From positions 13,549,263-13,613,262 of the forward strand of contig CM039126.1 of assembly GCA_022036555.1 (NCBI GenBank): a stretch of DNA of 64,000 nt, in the 5' to 3' direction. The notes under the pieces were generated by a model. That model saw nothing but the letters and a program-made list of their open reading frames with translations, made no database searches and was not told the DNA's origin. Source of the DNA: Microstegium vimineum. Its lineage: Eukaryota > Streptophyta > Magnoliopsida > Poales > Poaceae. This document shows positions 11,298 through 22,772 of this stretch, one piece after another (the stretch's first letter is position 1; the number at the start of each line of letters is the position of its first letter). A program made the position numbers and the translations under genes.

Positions 11298-11463
11298 CTT
11301 CCTCCGGTTTATATTATGCTCCATCCGTTCTAAATTACATGACATTTTGTCTTTTTCTAGATTTATAGTTTTTTCATGCACTTACATTTACAGTGTCTAA
11401 ATGTATAATAAAAATAATATACTAAAAAAACCAAAACGTCTTATAAGTGGAAAAGAGGGAGTA
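11298..11463. mobile_element. Stowaway-like remnants
   Basis: CTTCCTCCGG at about 11300 and CTCCATCCGTTCTAAATTAC at 11322 resemble left ends. AAGAGGGAGTA at 11454-11463 resembles a right end. Internal words CTTTTTCTAG and ATACTAAAAAAACC are typical of decayed Stowaway copies. Probably one element with a second fragment at its left edge. Confidence 0.5.
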
Positions 11464-11574
11464 AGATATTTTGACTTTTTATTCTGTTTACTATATAATA
11501 GTGCATATTAAAATGCATAGTAAAAGTATTCAAAAATTTAAAATATGTTGTAATTTAGAATGGATGCATAGTTG

Positions 11575-12061
11575 GGCATCAGATCCGCCCGGCCCGGCCT
11601 GATGGTCATCCGGGCCGAGGAGGCATGCCATGACCTGCAGGCCTGGCCTTCGCCCTAGGCACAGCCCATGGGCCGATTTTCGTCCTGGGCCGGCTTGTGA
11701 GGCACGACAAAGAAATGGGTCATGCTCGATCATAGCTCATTTAGTTTATTTTTATGTATTTTTTTTTTCAATTTTGAACCATTTTGATTTTTTTGCGAAT
11801 TTAGTCTATGTGATATTAGATTAAGCTGCAACGTGAGATAGATGTATGTTTAGATTTAGAACTATTATATATTGAAATTCCATATACTAGCGGGCCTAAA
11901 GCTTTTAACGGGCCGTGTCGTGACAGCCCACGGGCCTGGCGTGTGGCCCAGACACAGCCCGCACACCGGGCCAACCCAGCCTAGGCCCACACAATATCGG
12001 GTTGTGTTGGCTCATGCCAGGCTAAAATGTCGGGCTTTGGGCCTGGCCCAGCACAGGGTAG
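11575..12061. repeat. GC-rich GGCCCGG/CCGGGCC repeat-bearing element
   Basis: Two GC-rich blocks (11580-11705 and 11890-12060) full of GGCCTGG, GGCCCGG and GGGCC words on both strands flank an AT-rich centre. This is the layout of a non-autonomous DNA transposon with subterminal repeats. Exact ends and target duplication could not be found. No gene. Confidence 0.45.
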
Positions 12062-13434
12062 GATCACATTGCATTTTTTAGGGAAGCATAGGCGAACGAA
12101 CGTTCTACCGTAAAACACGGTCCATTTGGATGAAGCACAACACACGGACGTCCAGGCGCGAGCGTGCGTCCGGACGCCCCTTCCCTCCGACGCCGCTTCT
12201 TCCGCACGCGCCCGCTGCCTGCAACCGCCCTCGCCCGGTCGCCCTACTCGTCGCATCCGCCACTGCCCCTCGCCCGGTCGCCCCAACAACAAAGCCGTCG
12301 CACTGAAACAAAGAAAACAAAATCGGATGAAACAACCAGCAAACCCCTATTGCAACAAAATCAAAGGTAACAAGTGAAACAACATCAAAAACATATATTC
12401 AAAAATGTTCTAATGAAACAAGATGTTCAAGCATATGAAACAACAATGATTGTTCTACTAAAACAAAGAACTGAAAAAACAGATTGTTGTGACAACATGG
12501 AGGTCATCTGTTGCAACAACACAAGAACAAAAAAATTGAAACAAATGACAAACTGTGTCTTGTGTCGGAAACAAAACTCAATAATATGCAGTTTTGGGGA
12601 TTTGAAACAAAACCGCACAATATGTTTGGAACACACAGAGCAGGCCTATTGAAACAAAACACTTTAAGAGTTTGAAACATGGATCTTGCGTGTTTGAAAT
12701 AACACATGTTGCGTACTGAAAACAAAATGCTTTGATAATTTGAAATAACATGGATCCAGCTTTTGAAACAAACAAGATGCAAAAAAAACCCAAAAAAACA
12801 ACAAAAAAAGAAAGCAACGAACACACAGCTAGCAGAGATGGAGCGCCAAAGAAGAGGGGAGAGAGGAGAGATAGGATACAGAGGTCCTCATGACCTACCT
12901 CAACGGGGGGCAGGGACCTCACGAAAGGGGAGGGGGGGGGGGTTGGCAGAGAGCACCACTACCGCGCAGGGATCCCCACGGCCACCGACGCTGGGATTCC
13001 CGCGCACATCAACAACAGCCGGTGGTGGATCTGGTGAATCCACGCCTGCTCTTGGCGGATCCGGCCGATCTGCGCCCGCTTACGCCGGATCCCCATGGCA
13101 GGGGGCTTTGAGTGCCTCCAGGGTGCGTGCGCGAGGGAGACCGAGGCACAAGGTGGCGTGACGAAGGAGCACGGGAGGAAGGCGGAGCATGAGGGGCGCG
13201 CGGACTGGTGGGGAGCGGCGGACGCGAGCGGCGGATCTGCCTGAGCCGTGAGGGAGAGCACGCGAGCGATACGAGTGGGCGGAGTGTGCGAGGCGTCCGT
13301 GCCCGTGCGAGTGTGAAGCCGGGGGAAGGGCGCGGGCGACTCAGCGATTAGGGAGATGGGCCGTGCGTTCAACGCGTATCATCCGCAGCATTACCGATTT
13401 TTTTATGGAAGAAGGAAGATCACATTGCATTTTT
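12062..13434. mobile_element. Inserted element of about 1.34 kb between 17-bp direct repeats
   Basis: GATCACATTGCATTTTT occurs exactly at 12062-12078 and 13418-13434 and could be the two target-site copies of an insertion. The left part is GC-rich (12150-12290); the middle (12300-12800) is dominated by GAAACA/TTGCAACA-type words; the right part (12840-13360) is GC-rich again. GAACGAACG near the left end and TTCAACGC near the right end are a weak inverted pair. Open frames lie on both strands without domains. The class is unknown: a 17-bp duplication is too long for a Mutator element. Confidence 0.45.
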
Positions 13435-13653
13435 CATTTCACAATCTTCAATTATTGCCAATTTGTAGTTCTCTACAGTGTCTAGCACGGATGATGGACT
13501 TGATTCCATTTTCTTCTGCATCCAGACACATACATACGTGTATAGCCAAAACAACAACCGGCATGCAAGGGTGCAATGCCACGCAGGGATGCTCCGCGTC
13601 CACGAGAAGAAAGGGACGGACAAGGGTGACGTACACCATGCATGCCCAATCTA

Positions 13654-16600
13654 CTAACCACCATCTTTCTGATCGCCGTCCTCGCCTCTGACCAGGTAGA
13701 GTTTCTGGCCGTCATTGACCATATCGACGTCGAGCACCCTCGCCCCGTCCTCGCACAGCAACCGCAGCCGCGAAGCCGGGCCGGGCAAGTCGAGCTTCTC
13801 CTGCGCCGACGCGACGAGGCTCTCGATGGTGTGCGGGATCCACAGGACCACCCCCTCCATACGCCGCTCCTCGCCCGTGGCCGCCCGCCACGGGTGGTAC
13901 GGGAACACCGAGCACCGTCGCGGGTGCATCTTGTCCCTGACTTCCTCGCCGCGCTCTGGGAACATGGCGAGCTCGTTGGCCCGCGCCTCCTCCAGCAGCG
14001 CCCCCAGCGTGCGCCCGCCGCACTTGCGCGCTTCATCCAGCGGAGTCGTGCCCCATCTGCGCATGCACCGGCCGACAAACTCGCATTATAATCTACTTGT
14101 AGAAACTAATGCGAACTTGGCTTAACTAGATCAAGCTTTAATTAATGTTACCTGTCCGTGGCGAACACGCTGGCGCCGGCCTCGACAAGCATCTTGGCGA
14201 TGAGGTAGAGGCCCTCGGCGGCGGCGATGTGGAGCGGTGTGCGGTGGTCGTAGTCCCTGCAGTTTGGGTCGGCGCCGTAGGTCAGGGCGCGACGGACAAA
14301 GTCCGAGTCTCCCTTGGCGACCGCCGTGCACAGGTGGCTGCCGGCGTTCTTGAGGTTCAGCTTGGCACCCTTGGCCAAGAGCAGCGCTGCCACACGTTCG
14401 TGCCCCTGCTTCACTGCCTCCAGCATCGGTGTGTTCCCAAATTGGTCTGGTGAAAAAAAAATGTCAACATGACAAGATCAAACTGGTAGCAATAATCCTA
14501 GAAAACAAACTGAAGAGGGCATTACCGGTAAGGTCGATGTCAACGCCTTCGTTGATGAGGAATTGCACGACGTCTTCGTACCCTCTGGAGGCAGCGAGAT
14601 GCTGCGAGGAACACGCAGATCACACATCATAATCCTGAGCTGATCTCAGTATACTACTGCCTGCCGATGACAGATTGACAAGAGGCATTTTAATTTTAGT
14701 GGTACCAGAGGGGAGCGGCCGTCGTAGTCGGTGTTCTTGGGATCAGCCCCTGCCCGGATCAGGCTTTTCAGCTGGTGCAGGTCGCCGTAGAAGGCGGCGC
14801 TGTTGACCCGCAGGGTGAGCTCCGCCTCCTGCTTCCCGATGTGGAACGTGATGTCCGATTCCAGCTGCTTCACCCGTCCGCCATTCTCGCTCTGCACCCA
14901 GCCAGTCACAAATCAACGGCATCAGAGGACATCATTCATCCGTAAACTGCAGACAATGGCCGTTTGAGAATACAGTATGTACCTCGGAGAGATTACTCAG
15001 GATCCTCCTCCCGTCAACGAAGTAGATCTCCAGGATGTTGGTGAAGGACTGCTTGTCAAGACGCAGGAGGCGGCAGAGCTCACAGACGCGGACCGTGTAG
15101 GGCTGCGGGATGTTGCAGAGGATTGAGATCTCGCCGAAGGAGCTCTCTGGCTCCAGCATTAGCAGAGTCTCTTCTTGTCCGTCTTCACCGATGCCAACAC
15201 CTTCCTGGGACAGCAACAACATGTTTCAGTTCAGTTCAGACAGGGGTATCAATTCACTAAAGCATACAGTAAGATTGTTACAGAAACTGCATCGAAGCTT
15301 TAATTTGACGGTCTTTCATTTTCATGGGCGTGAACTCACCAGTGCACCGTGGCAGACGAAGTATAACTGATCCACTGCACTTCCTTGCTCCAAAATAACT
15401 TCTCCTGGTAGGAAGAACTCCTCTTGCAACCTGATCACCTATATATAGAGCAGAAATGTCAGATAAATCTTGGGATTGGGAACAATATCACAACAACTAA
15501 AAAAGTACTTTGCTGGAGAAGTTCTTCCTACCATGTATGTAGTTCATTCAGCAGAGTATCTATATATTAGATCATCATACATAATTGGGAGTTTGGGACG
15601 AAAGGGAGGACACTTACAATCTGTTGAATGAACTCTGCGGAACATCCCTTGAACAGTGGAATGCATTCGATGTATGGCTTATACAGTGTTTGAGAAATCT
15701 GCGAGTGCCATAAAATTTGTCATCAGTGTTCAAGTGCTATGTAGTAGTATAGAAGGAAAGTCTTCCCAATTCCGAAATATGGTATTCAGATCTACTTCAC
15801 AGAAGGATGCAAACATAAGAAAAATGCGGCTCATCACCTTTGCACGGATAGAAATCGGAATGTCCTGAAGGACGGAAGCTTCAGTGTAGCTGCTCTCATA
15901 CTGCAACCTCAAGTGTCCTTTGATCTGTTCTCTTATTTCCTTTCCAAGTTTATTTCTGTTCATATACCTGATCACTTCTTTCATCTTGTCCCTAAACCGC
16001 TCGGTTCTTGAGCCTTTAACGATGAGTGCAGTCATGTTACCGATCAGGTAAGCTCCTAGAATCATGTCAAAGGAAACATAGATCATGATGAATATCATCT
16101 CCCTGATGTTCACAGCATGAATGTCACCGTAACCTGCAGAGGAAAAAGAAGAAGAATTAAGTTACTTTAAACCAATAGTTTTGTTGATTTTCAGAAACAA
16201 ATGAAAATGGAGTGGTGAAATTTATGTGAGACCAATTCTTAGCTTCTTACCAACAGTTGCCATGGTGACAATGGCAAAGTATAACGATGTTATATAGCGA
16301 TTGGTAAGATCGATCTCTCTGAAATGTGTGAACTTGTAGTCCCCCAACTGCAAACTCCCAATCCACGTATGTCCTTCCATTGATTCAGGAAGTGTTGTAG
16401 CCAGGTAATAGAAGATACAGGCTGCTGTGTGTGTACAGTAGAGTTCCACAACTATGAGCTTCACTATCCTAGTGAAAAGGTAGTTGATACGTATGTCCTT
16501 TTCTAAACGCCAGAAGAATTCTGTAACCTTCGTAACCCGTGTCAAGCGAATCCACAGCAGGTATCTTACTTCTTCTTTACTTCCACAAGCCTGTTATGGA

Positions 16601-18244
16601 ATTCATCATGAGAGAATTAATCATAACAGAAAAACGAAAAGCTGATTACTGCATAGACACCAATAAAAAATTTACGAGCTCAAAGTTTTCTTTAGCAAGA
16701 GAGTAACCTTGTAGATAATATCCCATGGGAAGCAACCAAGGAGATCAAAAATGAAGCTTGATTTGCAATACCGGAGGGCAATAGCAGTAGGATTGTAGAC
16801 GATTCGATACGTGTCTGGGTCACGGTATGCCACGAAAAATTTCACAACAATGTCGATAAGGAATGCAGTCTGTCCAGCTATGTCCAGGAACAAGAGGTTT
16901 TTTGGGAGCCCTCGGTAGAAGCCAAATTCCAGGGGCGTGAAGAAGGAACTGTACACCGCCCAAACCAGTATGAACTTGGTCCATAGTCGATACCACCTGA
17001 AGAAAATCCAAAAGTAATTCACAAGTTCAGTAAACTATCATCCTCGTGAGCATGTACACGTTTAGACAGTAATAAAATTTCACTCTAAGATTTGGCTAAA
17101 TGGAATGAAGTAGCATTAATAACGTTATACAAGGGATGCTTCAGTGCTCTCCATGAAGCTCAAAGTGAAATCCAAAAATTGGCCATATAGTGCTTCAACA
17201 TTTGTGAGATTTAGGTAAAGCAGGCTCCAAGTAGACAAAAATATATTTTATTTTGAAAGCAGAAGAAAATGTTCAATTCGCTAGCACCACAGCCCGTCAT
17301 ATGATTTTGTAACTAGGAAGGTATGGTGTGGAGGCAGCATCTATCACCACACATGATGCTTGCTAGTTAGGCCAAAAGAAGTAGGTAGACCAAATTGGTT
17401 CCACAGTTGAGTTCATACACACATCCCATTCTTATGAGCACATGGACATGTCTGAGGTGATCGAAGTGGCCGTGAGTGGGATCCTCTTGTTCTGCACCCC
17501 ATCTAATGATCCTGCTGGCAATAAACTATCACTAAAAGGACCATTTGAAATAATATAAATCTGGGTGACGCTATATTGATGATGCGGACCACCTCATCTC
17601 CTTTTATATAATCACTAGGAAAGGGGGAAATATGGAGTCAAAGAAGTAAGAACATCTCACTTCTTTTACCATGCTAATAATTTTAATCCCACGCCTAACA
17701 CTAACAGCTGGTTGAACAGAAAATTACATTTTGATGTTAATGGGATGTTGTGTAAGTCATTTGACGGGCAGGACATTGGTGACATTCTAAATATGAAAAG
17801 GAATTCTAACAAATATTGATCTAATTAGTAAGTAGCCTGAATAAAGAAAAAATGAATTCACCAAATAAATCCACAAACAATTGACCTCATATTCACAACT
17901 TGTCATGCTGATGGTGGTCAAACTCCAAAATATGCAAACTATCACTAACCCAGAATTGATTATGCGAGATCGCCGCTAACCGAAACAACGGAAGTCCCAA
18001 TCAACACGATTAGTGTAGCTGTCAAGGACATCACATAGCCTTACAGTGGCAACCTATGCATCAAGACAGCTATCCCAGATGCTTCAGCCAAGGATAAACT
18101 AGCAGCTTCTCGTAAGAGTCCAAAACAGCTCCGGGCTTGCTGATGAATTGTTTAGGCCCGTTCAAACCCACCCGTCCAATCAGCCAAGTAACCAGATCAA
18201 ACTCGGAGTGCTTAACTCTTCAGTTGCCGTACACCTGGTTGGCC

Positions 18245-18285
<41 letters not shown>

Positions 18286-19367
18286 GGAAGGGTGCTTTTA
18301 TAAGCTATAGCTTAGTTGTCCTATTGTGATAAGCATGCAGACTGAACGTTGCTAATATATTAGAGTTATATAAATAATGGTTGATCTCTGCTGGTAACAT
18401 CTAACTATCTAAGCACACATGTAAACCGATGTTGATAGCCCCGATATTATGCTTATCTTCATTGTAGTTAGAAGAAATTAAGAACACCCCGTGTTCCTTA
18501 CTGCTGGGAGCTCGTTTACGGCTTTACGCCATGCTCAATAAAAAGGAATGTCATGTTGGGAGAGGCTTTAAATATAGTTTTGATGTTGCCTGATGATAAA
18601 AAGACCACATACAGAAGGCTGAAAGGTACGTAGTAAAGCAATTTCTGGGAAAATTCGAATGCTTCGTACAGCTTCCTCTTTAACTGATGTTTTGTTTCCA
18701 TACTGAAAATGATTTTTTTAAAGATCATTTTTTTGAGAGATTAGTATTTCACTCTCAGCGTTCAGTTTTTTTCCTTCTAGTCTATTTGCATGAATTTTCT
18801 CTATTGCCCAGCACATATTTTTGTTTTGTGTGCTCATTCTGATTGCCGATTTTGCATGTAAAGCACAACTTGTCATGGTAGCATTAATCGATTCTAATAT
18901 GCAGAGTATTATTCTTGTGCTGTGTGGATCCTAGAAAGCATATTTGCTGAACCAATCGATTTGACAAACAATTCAGGGGCTTATTTGGCTATATCTAGTG
19001 ACTGACTCTGTCACAAAACTCTGCATTCAGAGACGAGAAGCAAAAGAAAGGAAAGAAAGAAAATTGTTTCATGCAGAGCTAGCTAATATTTGTGTGGGCG
19101 TCAAAGCGTACCCCGTGACCGGGGTGACTGTCCAACTACAACCTAGTAGCTTGCGTAGCTGGCGAGCTCATCATCAACTAGCGAGAAATTTGCGGCTGGG
19201 ATGCTGTTCACCATCAGCTGCATGTCGCGTAGTGATCCACAACATGATCCTACGCGTCAAATCGATCAAACCAAAAGCCTCCTCAAATAGAAAAAGAAAG
19301 GGTAATTTTCGGGAGATTCACATTTATCGATGGGGCATTCGTGGTTGGTAATTATCCACCGACATCA

Positions 19368-19417
<50 letters not shown>

Positions 19418-19893
19418 GTATTATTTTTATTATTATTTTTTTGGCCGTGGTCGATGATTCGGGAGAGCCATCCGATCGGGGGACGCCGACCGATCTAGCG
19501 CGCCGCGTCGCCGCCGTCAGCTTGCAGAAGCAGCAACAGCCAGCGCGCGAAACCGGATGGCGGAAGCTTCGAAAAAACAAATTAACGAGATCGCAGGGAC
19601 GACAGGAGGGAAACAGCGTCGATCACGTACTTGTTGTCGGGGTGGATGACGAGGTCGTGGAAGAAGCCCTCGACGGCGCCTTCCCCGGCGAGCGGGTGCC
19701 GCCTGCGGCGGCGGCGCGGGCGGAAGCGGCCAAGGCGGAGGTCGGAGCCGAAGAGCGCGAGGCGGCTGCCGCGGGAGGAGTCGATGTGGTCACGCACCTC
19801 CTCCACCTCGTACTCCTCCTCCTCCTCCTCCTCTGGCTCCGTCTCCGTGCCGCCCTCCGCCACCCTCCGCTTCGACCCCAGCCCCCTCCCCAT
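13654..19893 (-). CDS. SKOR: Outward-rectifying Shaker-type K+ channel with ankyrin repeats (SKOR/GORK type)
   Basis: Eleven exons, all with GT-AG introns and matching phases: 19893-19631, 16996-16708, 16590-16251, 16133-15838, 15698-15618, 15438-15340, 15204-14983, 14891-14706, 14601-14526, 14446-14152 and 14056-13654. They sum to 2550 nt, 849 residues plus stop, against about 830 for Arabidopsis SKOR. The protein is a plasma-membrane voltage-gated channel that releases K+, in roots for xylem loading (SKOR) or in guard cells (GORK). Order: acidic N-terminus with a Glu run; S1-S6 from about residue 88 to 330; selectivity filter TVGYGD with GYGD at 298-301, its first Gly codon split by an intron; C-linker; cyclic-nucleotide-binding fold about 400-515 (FGEISILCNIPQPYTVRV); ankyrin repeats from about 531 (DYDGRSPLHLAAS, DYDHRTPLHIAAAE); C-terminal KHA domain ending DMVNDGQKLYLV. 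The DMILGAYLIGNMTALIVKGS block after the pore is typical of SKOR/GORK rather than AKT/KAT inward rectifiers. The 2.6-kb intron 1 separates the cytosolic N-terminus from the membrane part. Confidence 0.96.
18249..18284. repeat. (TA)n microsatellite
   Basis: Uninterrupted TA dinucleotide tract within intron 1 of the K+ channel gene. Confidence 0.95.
19371..19416. repeat. (TA)n microsatellite
   Basis: Second TA tract in intron 1, about 215 bp from the donor of exon 1. Confidence 0.95.
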
Positions 19894-20090
19894 TATATTA
19901 TTTATCGCGGCTTAATTACCAACGGCGGCCGGCTTGCAGCGGCCGTGGTATATAGGACGGACGGAATCCCGAGCGCGGGGACAGTGGTGGTGGCGGCGGC
20001 GGCGGCAGGTGATGGTGGCGGTGGGGGCCACGGTCGGCCGGCTGCGAGCGTTTGAACTTGGGAGCTAGGGAGACGGGGAGGCGAGGCGAT

Positions 20091-20100
20091 CATTTATAGG
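20091..20100 (-). promoter_or_regulatory. TATA box of the K+ channel gene
   Basis: On the minus strand CCTATAAATG at 20100-20091 lies about 200 bp upstream of the ATG at 19893. A GC-rich probable 5' UTR follows. The same word with its surroundings recurs at about 21041-21050 and 21281-21290 in the tandem repeats upstream. Confidence 0.65.
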
Positions 20101-21369
20101 CGCGCGGAGAGAGCTGAGGCTGAGGCGCTGAGCTCACGGAAGGTCGTCGTGGGGCAGAGGTGGGAGGGGGAAGCCGTGAAAGGGTTTAAACCGCGGCGAC
20201 GAAGCCAGCAAGCGGAAAAAGGGGATGGATAGATAGATGCGTCGTGGCTCCGGTGATGGGCGGCCTCTGGGGTGGGATGGACGGCACGGCAGGAGCAGGG
20301 GCAGGGCGCCGGGAGAGCGAAGGGCCGACAGAGCAAAACCAGAGGGGTTCGTATCGTCGGGGATGTATTTATGTGTATGTATATGTTTTTTTAAATATTA
20401 ACGTAAAATGGTTGTATGTATGTAATCTACGTTCGATAAGGATAACCATGGATGTTGCATCTACATTTTTTTCTAAACAAAAAAAAAGAGAGGAAAATTG
20501 CACCCCCTCTCGTAACCCTTTCCAATGCATGTATCGTGGTGTTATTATCAAGATTACCATTGCACTATGGTATCATTAAATTGACATGTATAGAAAGCAA
20601 TTTCTACAATGTTGTATCGTTTTCGTTATTTGCTAGACCAATTAATAAAATAATTAATTGTCTTATGTTTGTGTCTATGAATGCCAAAAAAAATAAATAA
20701 ACATAATTTACTAGCTAGTCTTGGATTGAATAATATCGAGCCCAAGCTATGATGATATACCATTCTTCTCTTACTTATATTTAATTAATTGATGTCACCA
20801 CAAGATCTACGTGGCACTCGTTTAATATTACCCATTCTTTTCAAATTATGGGATATTTTCAATATTCTAGATACGTTGTTTTAACTATGTATCTAAAAAA
20901 ATCAAAATATTTTATAATTTATAATGAACACGATATAATAGATTACAAAATGATTATAGTCTTAGAGTTAAAATGAGTCTCAGCTAGTTGCGAGCGTGTT
21001 ACGAGCCTTTGAACTTGGAGGAAGTTAAGGAGGCGGGGCTATCATTTATATATATTTAGTATGTACTCATTCAATTTTAAATTATAAGGTGTTTTGAATT
21101 TTTCTAGATATGTTGTTTTAACTATATATCTAAAAAAATTGAAATGTTTTATAATTTATAATGGGTCAAGTATGATAGAATGCAATGTGATTAGTCTTAG
21201 AGTTAAAATGAGCCCCGGTTGGCTGGCCGTGAGTGTCCAACGTGCGTTTGAACTTGTAGGGAGACGAGGAGGTGGGGCTATCATTTATAAGCATGTGGAG
21301 AGGCTGAGCTCACAGAAGGGTTGGGCAGAGTCAAGCAGTGGTGGGAGGGGAGACTATGAAAGGTATTAA

Positions 21370-21508
21370 GGGCCTGTTTGTTAGGGATCTTTCTGGCTCC
21401 GACTCTGGCTCTTTTAGAGAAGTCCTGCCAGCTTTTTTTAGCGAAAAATAAAGGAGTTGGATTTGGCTCTTTCAGAGAAGTCCTCGAGAGGAGATGTGCC
21501 GAACACCC
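21370..21508. mobile_element. Small hAT-type MITE inside the distal promoter copy
   Basis: Starts GGGCCTGTTTGTTAG and ends GCCGAACACCC, an imperfect inverted pair. The proximal copy has an uninterrupted GAAAGGGTTTAAACC at this place; the distal copy reads GAAAGGTATTAA, then the element, then TTTAAACC. Inside, TGGCTCTTTYAGAGAAGTCC occurs twice. Confidence 0.75.
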
Positions 21509-22049
21509 TTTAAACCACGACAAGGAAGCCAATAAAGGAAAAGGGATAGATGTGTCGTCCTCAGATGGACGACATCAATAGAGGCAGAGAGCGAAGGGTC
21601 GAGAGAGTAAAACCAGAGGGGTTTGTATCATGGGAGATGTATTTATTTAATTTTTTTAATTAACGTAATGTATGTACAATTTGTATGTATGAGCTTTAAT
21701 CTATGTTGGATAACTATAGGTATTTCTTCTAATACTTTTCTAAAAGAAAGAAAATTTGCATCCTATCGTAACCCTTTTCAATGCACTGTAGGTCTATCAT
21801 GGCGTTATAATCAAGATTACCATACCACTATGGCATTATAAATTGACATGTAGTAGAAAGCAATTTCTACAATGTTGTATCGTTTTCTTTATTTGCCAGA
21901 CCATTTAAAATAATTAATTATTGAATGTTTATTTGTGTCTACGAATGTGAAAAAAAATTACTAGCTAGTTATGGATTGGATAGTATCATAACCAAGCTAT
22001 ATCACAATGATGTTATAGCTTTCTTCTTTAACTTATTTACTTAATTGGT

Positions 22050-22196
22050 TATCCTTCCATTTTGAATTATAAGTCACTTTAAATTTTTGGTACATCCAAT
22101 TTGATATATATTTAGATATACATTATCTAGATGCATAACAACTTTGATGTACCAGAAAAAATAATACGACTTATAATTTGAAACAGAGAGAGCATG
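22050..22196. mobile_element. Stowaway-like MITE
   Basis: CCTTCCATTTTGAATTATAAG near the left mirrors CTTATAATTTGAAACAGAG near the right, with a palindromic inside (GGTACATC/GATGTACC). It is absent from the proximal promoter copy. Confidence 0.6.
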
Positions 22197-22758
22197 TAAC
22201 AAAAAGATCCTACATAGCGCTCATTTAATATGTACTCCGTTCATTTTAAATTATAAAAGATTTTGATTTTGCTTGATACATTTTAACTATGTTTTTACAA
22301 TAATGTATATCTATGTGCATCGAAAAAAATCTATGTATCTAGAAAAGCCAAAGTGATATAATGCAATGAGATTAATCTTAGTGTTAAAATGAGCCCCTTA
22401 TTGCCGATCTTTTATGGATCTGTAGATCGAGTTCCATGAGGAGGCTTCTACGAGAGCCATATTGCTCATTCAAGCACTTAGTGCCCGGAGCTGCTTGTGA
22501 CATCCATCTAATTCAGATTGGGCTCATGGTGGTCCATATTGTAAATTGATGTAAGATTATGGGGGGGGGGGTTTAGTGCCATCTTAGTTATTGTGGGTGG
22601 ATTATACCAAAATATAACGCTTCTAGAGTATATACCACCATCTCTAGGTAGTCCTTTTGCATGAAGAGATGACAAGTATAACTCTATTGGTGGTAGTTTG
22701 TAATTTACTCGGTGTGTAGAGTGGATCTGAACTGGTTTAACACTCTAGGGCATTACAA

Positions 22759-22772
22759 TGGTATCAGAGCCG
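22759..22772 (+). other. Primer-binding site (initiator Met tRNA)
   Basis: TGGTATCAGAGCCG begins two bases after the LTR end CA. This is the standard plant LTR-retrotransposon primer site complementary to the 3' end of initiator methionine tRNA. Confidence 0.9.

Larger units (their letters stand above)
16997..19630 (-). other. Large first intron of the K+ channel gene
   Basis: Donor GTACGT at 19630 and acceptor TTTTCTTCAG ending at 16997 bound a 2634-bp intron. It contains two long (TA)n tracts (18249-18284 and 19371-19416) and otherwise AT-rich DNA without an open frame of note. Confidence 0.85.
20035..22400 (-). repeat. Tandemly repeated promoter-proximal region of the K+ channel gene
   Basis: A block beginning with GCGTTTGAACTTG plus GGGAGACG, TCATTTATA and GAGCTCAC (20045-20140) recurs at 21242-21315, and the similarity continues for about 700-800 bp: CAGAGGGGTTYGTATC at 20340/21614, AAGCAATTTCTACAATGTTG at 20595/21857, and TACTAGCTAGT at 20710/21959. 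A short third copy of the TATA segment lies at 20985-21050. The join sequence TTAGAGTTAAAATGAG occurs near 20960 and 21197, with a variant near 22376. The offset of the long copies is about 1.2 kb, increased by MITE insertions in the distal copy. The proximal copy is the promoter and upstream region of the channel gene. Confidence 0.85.
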
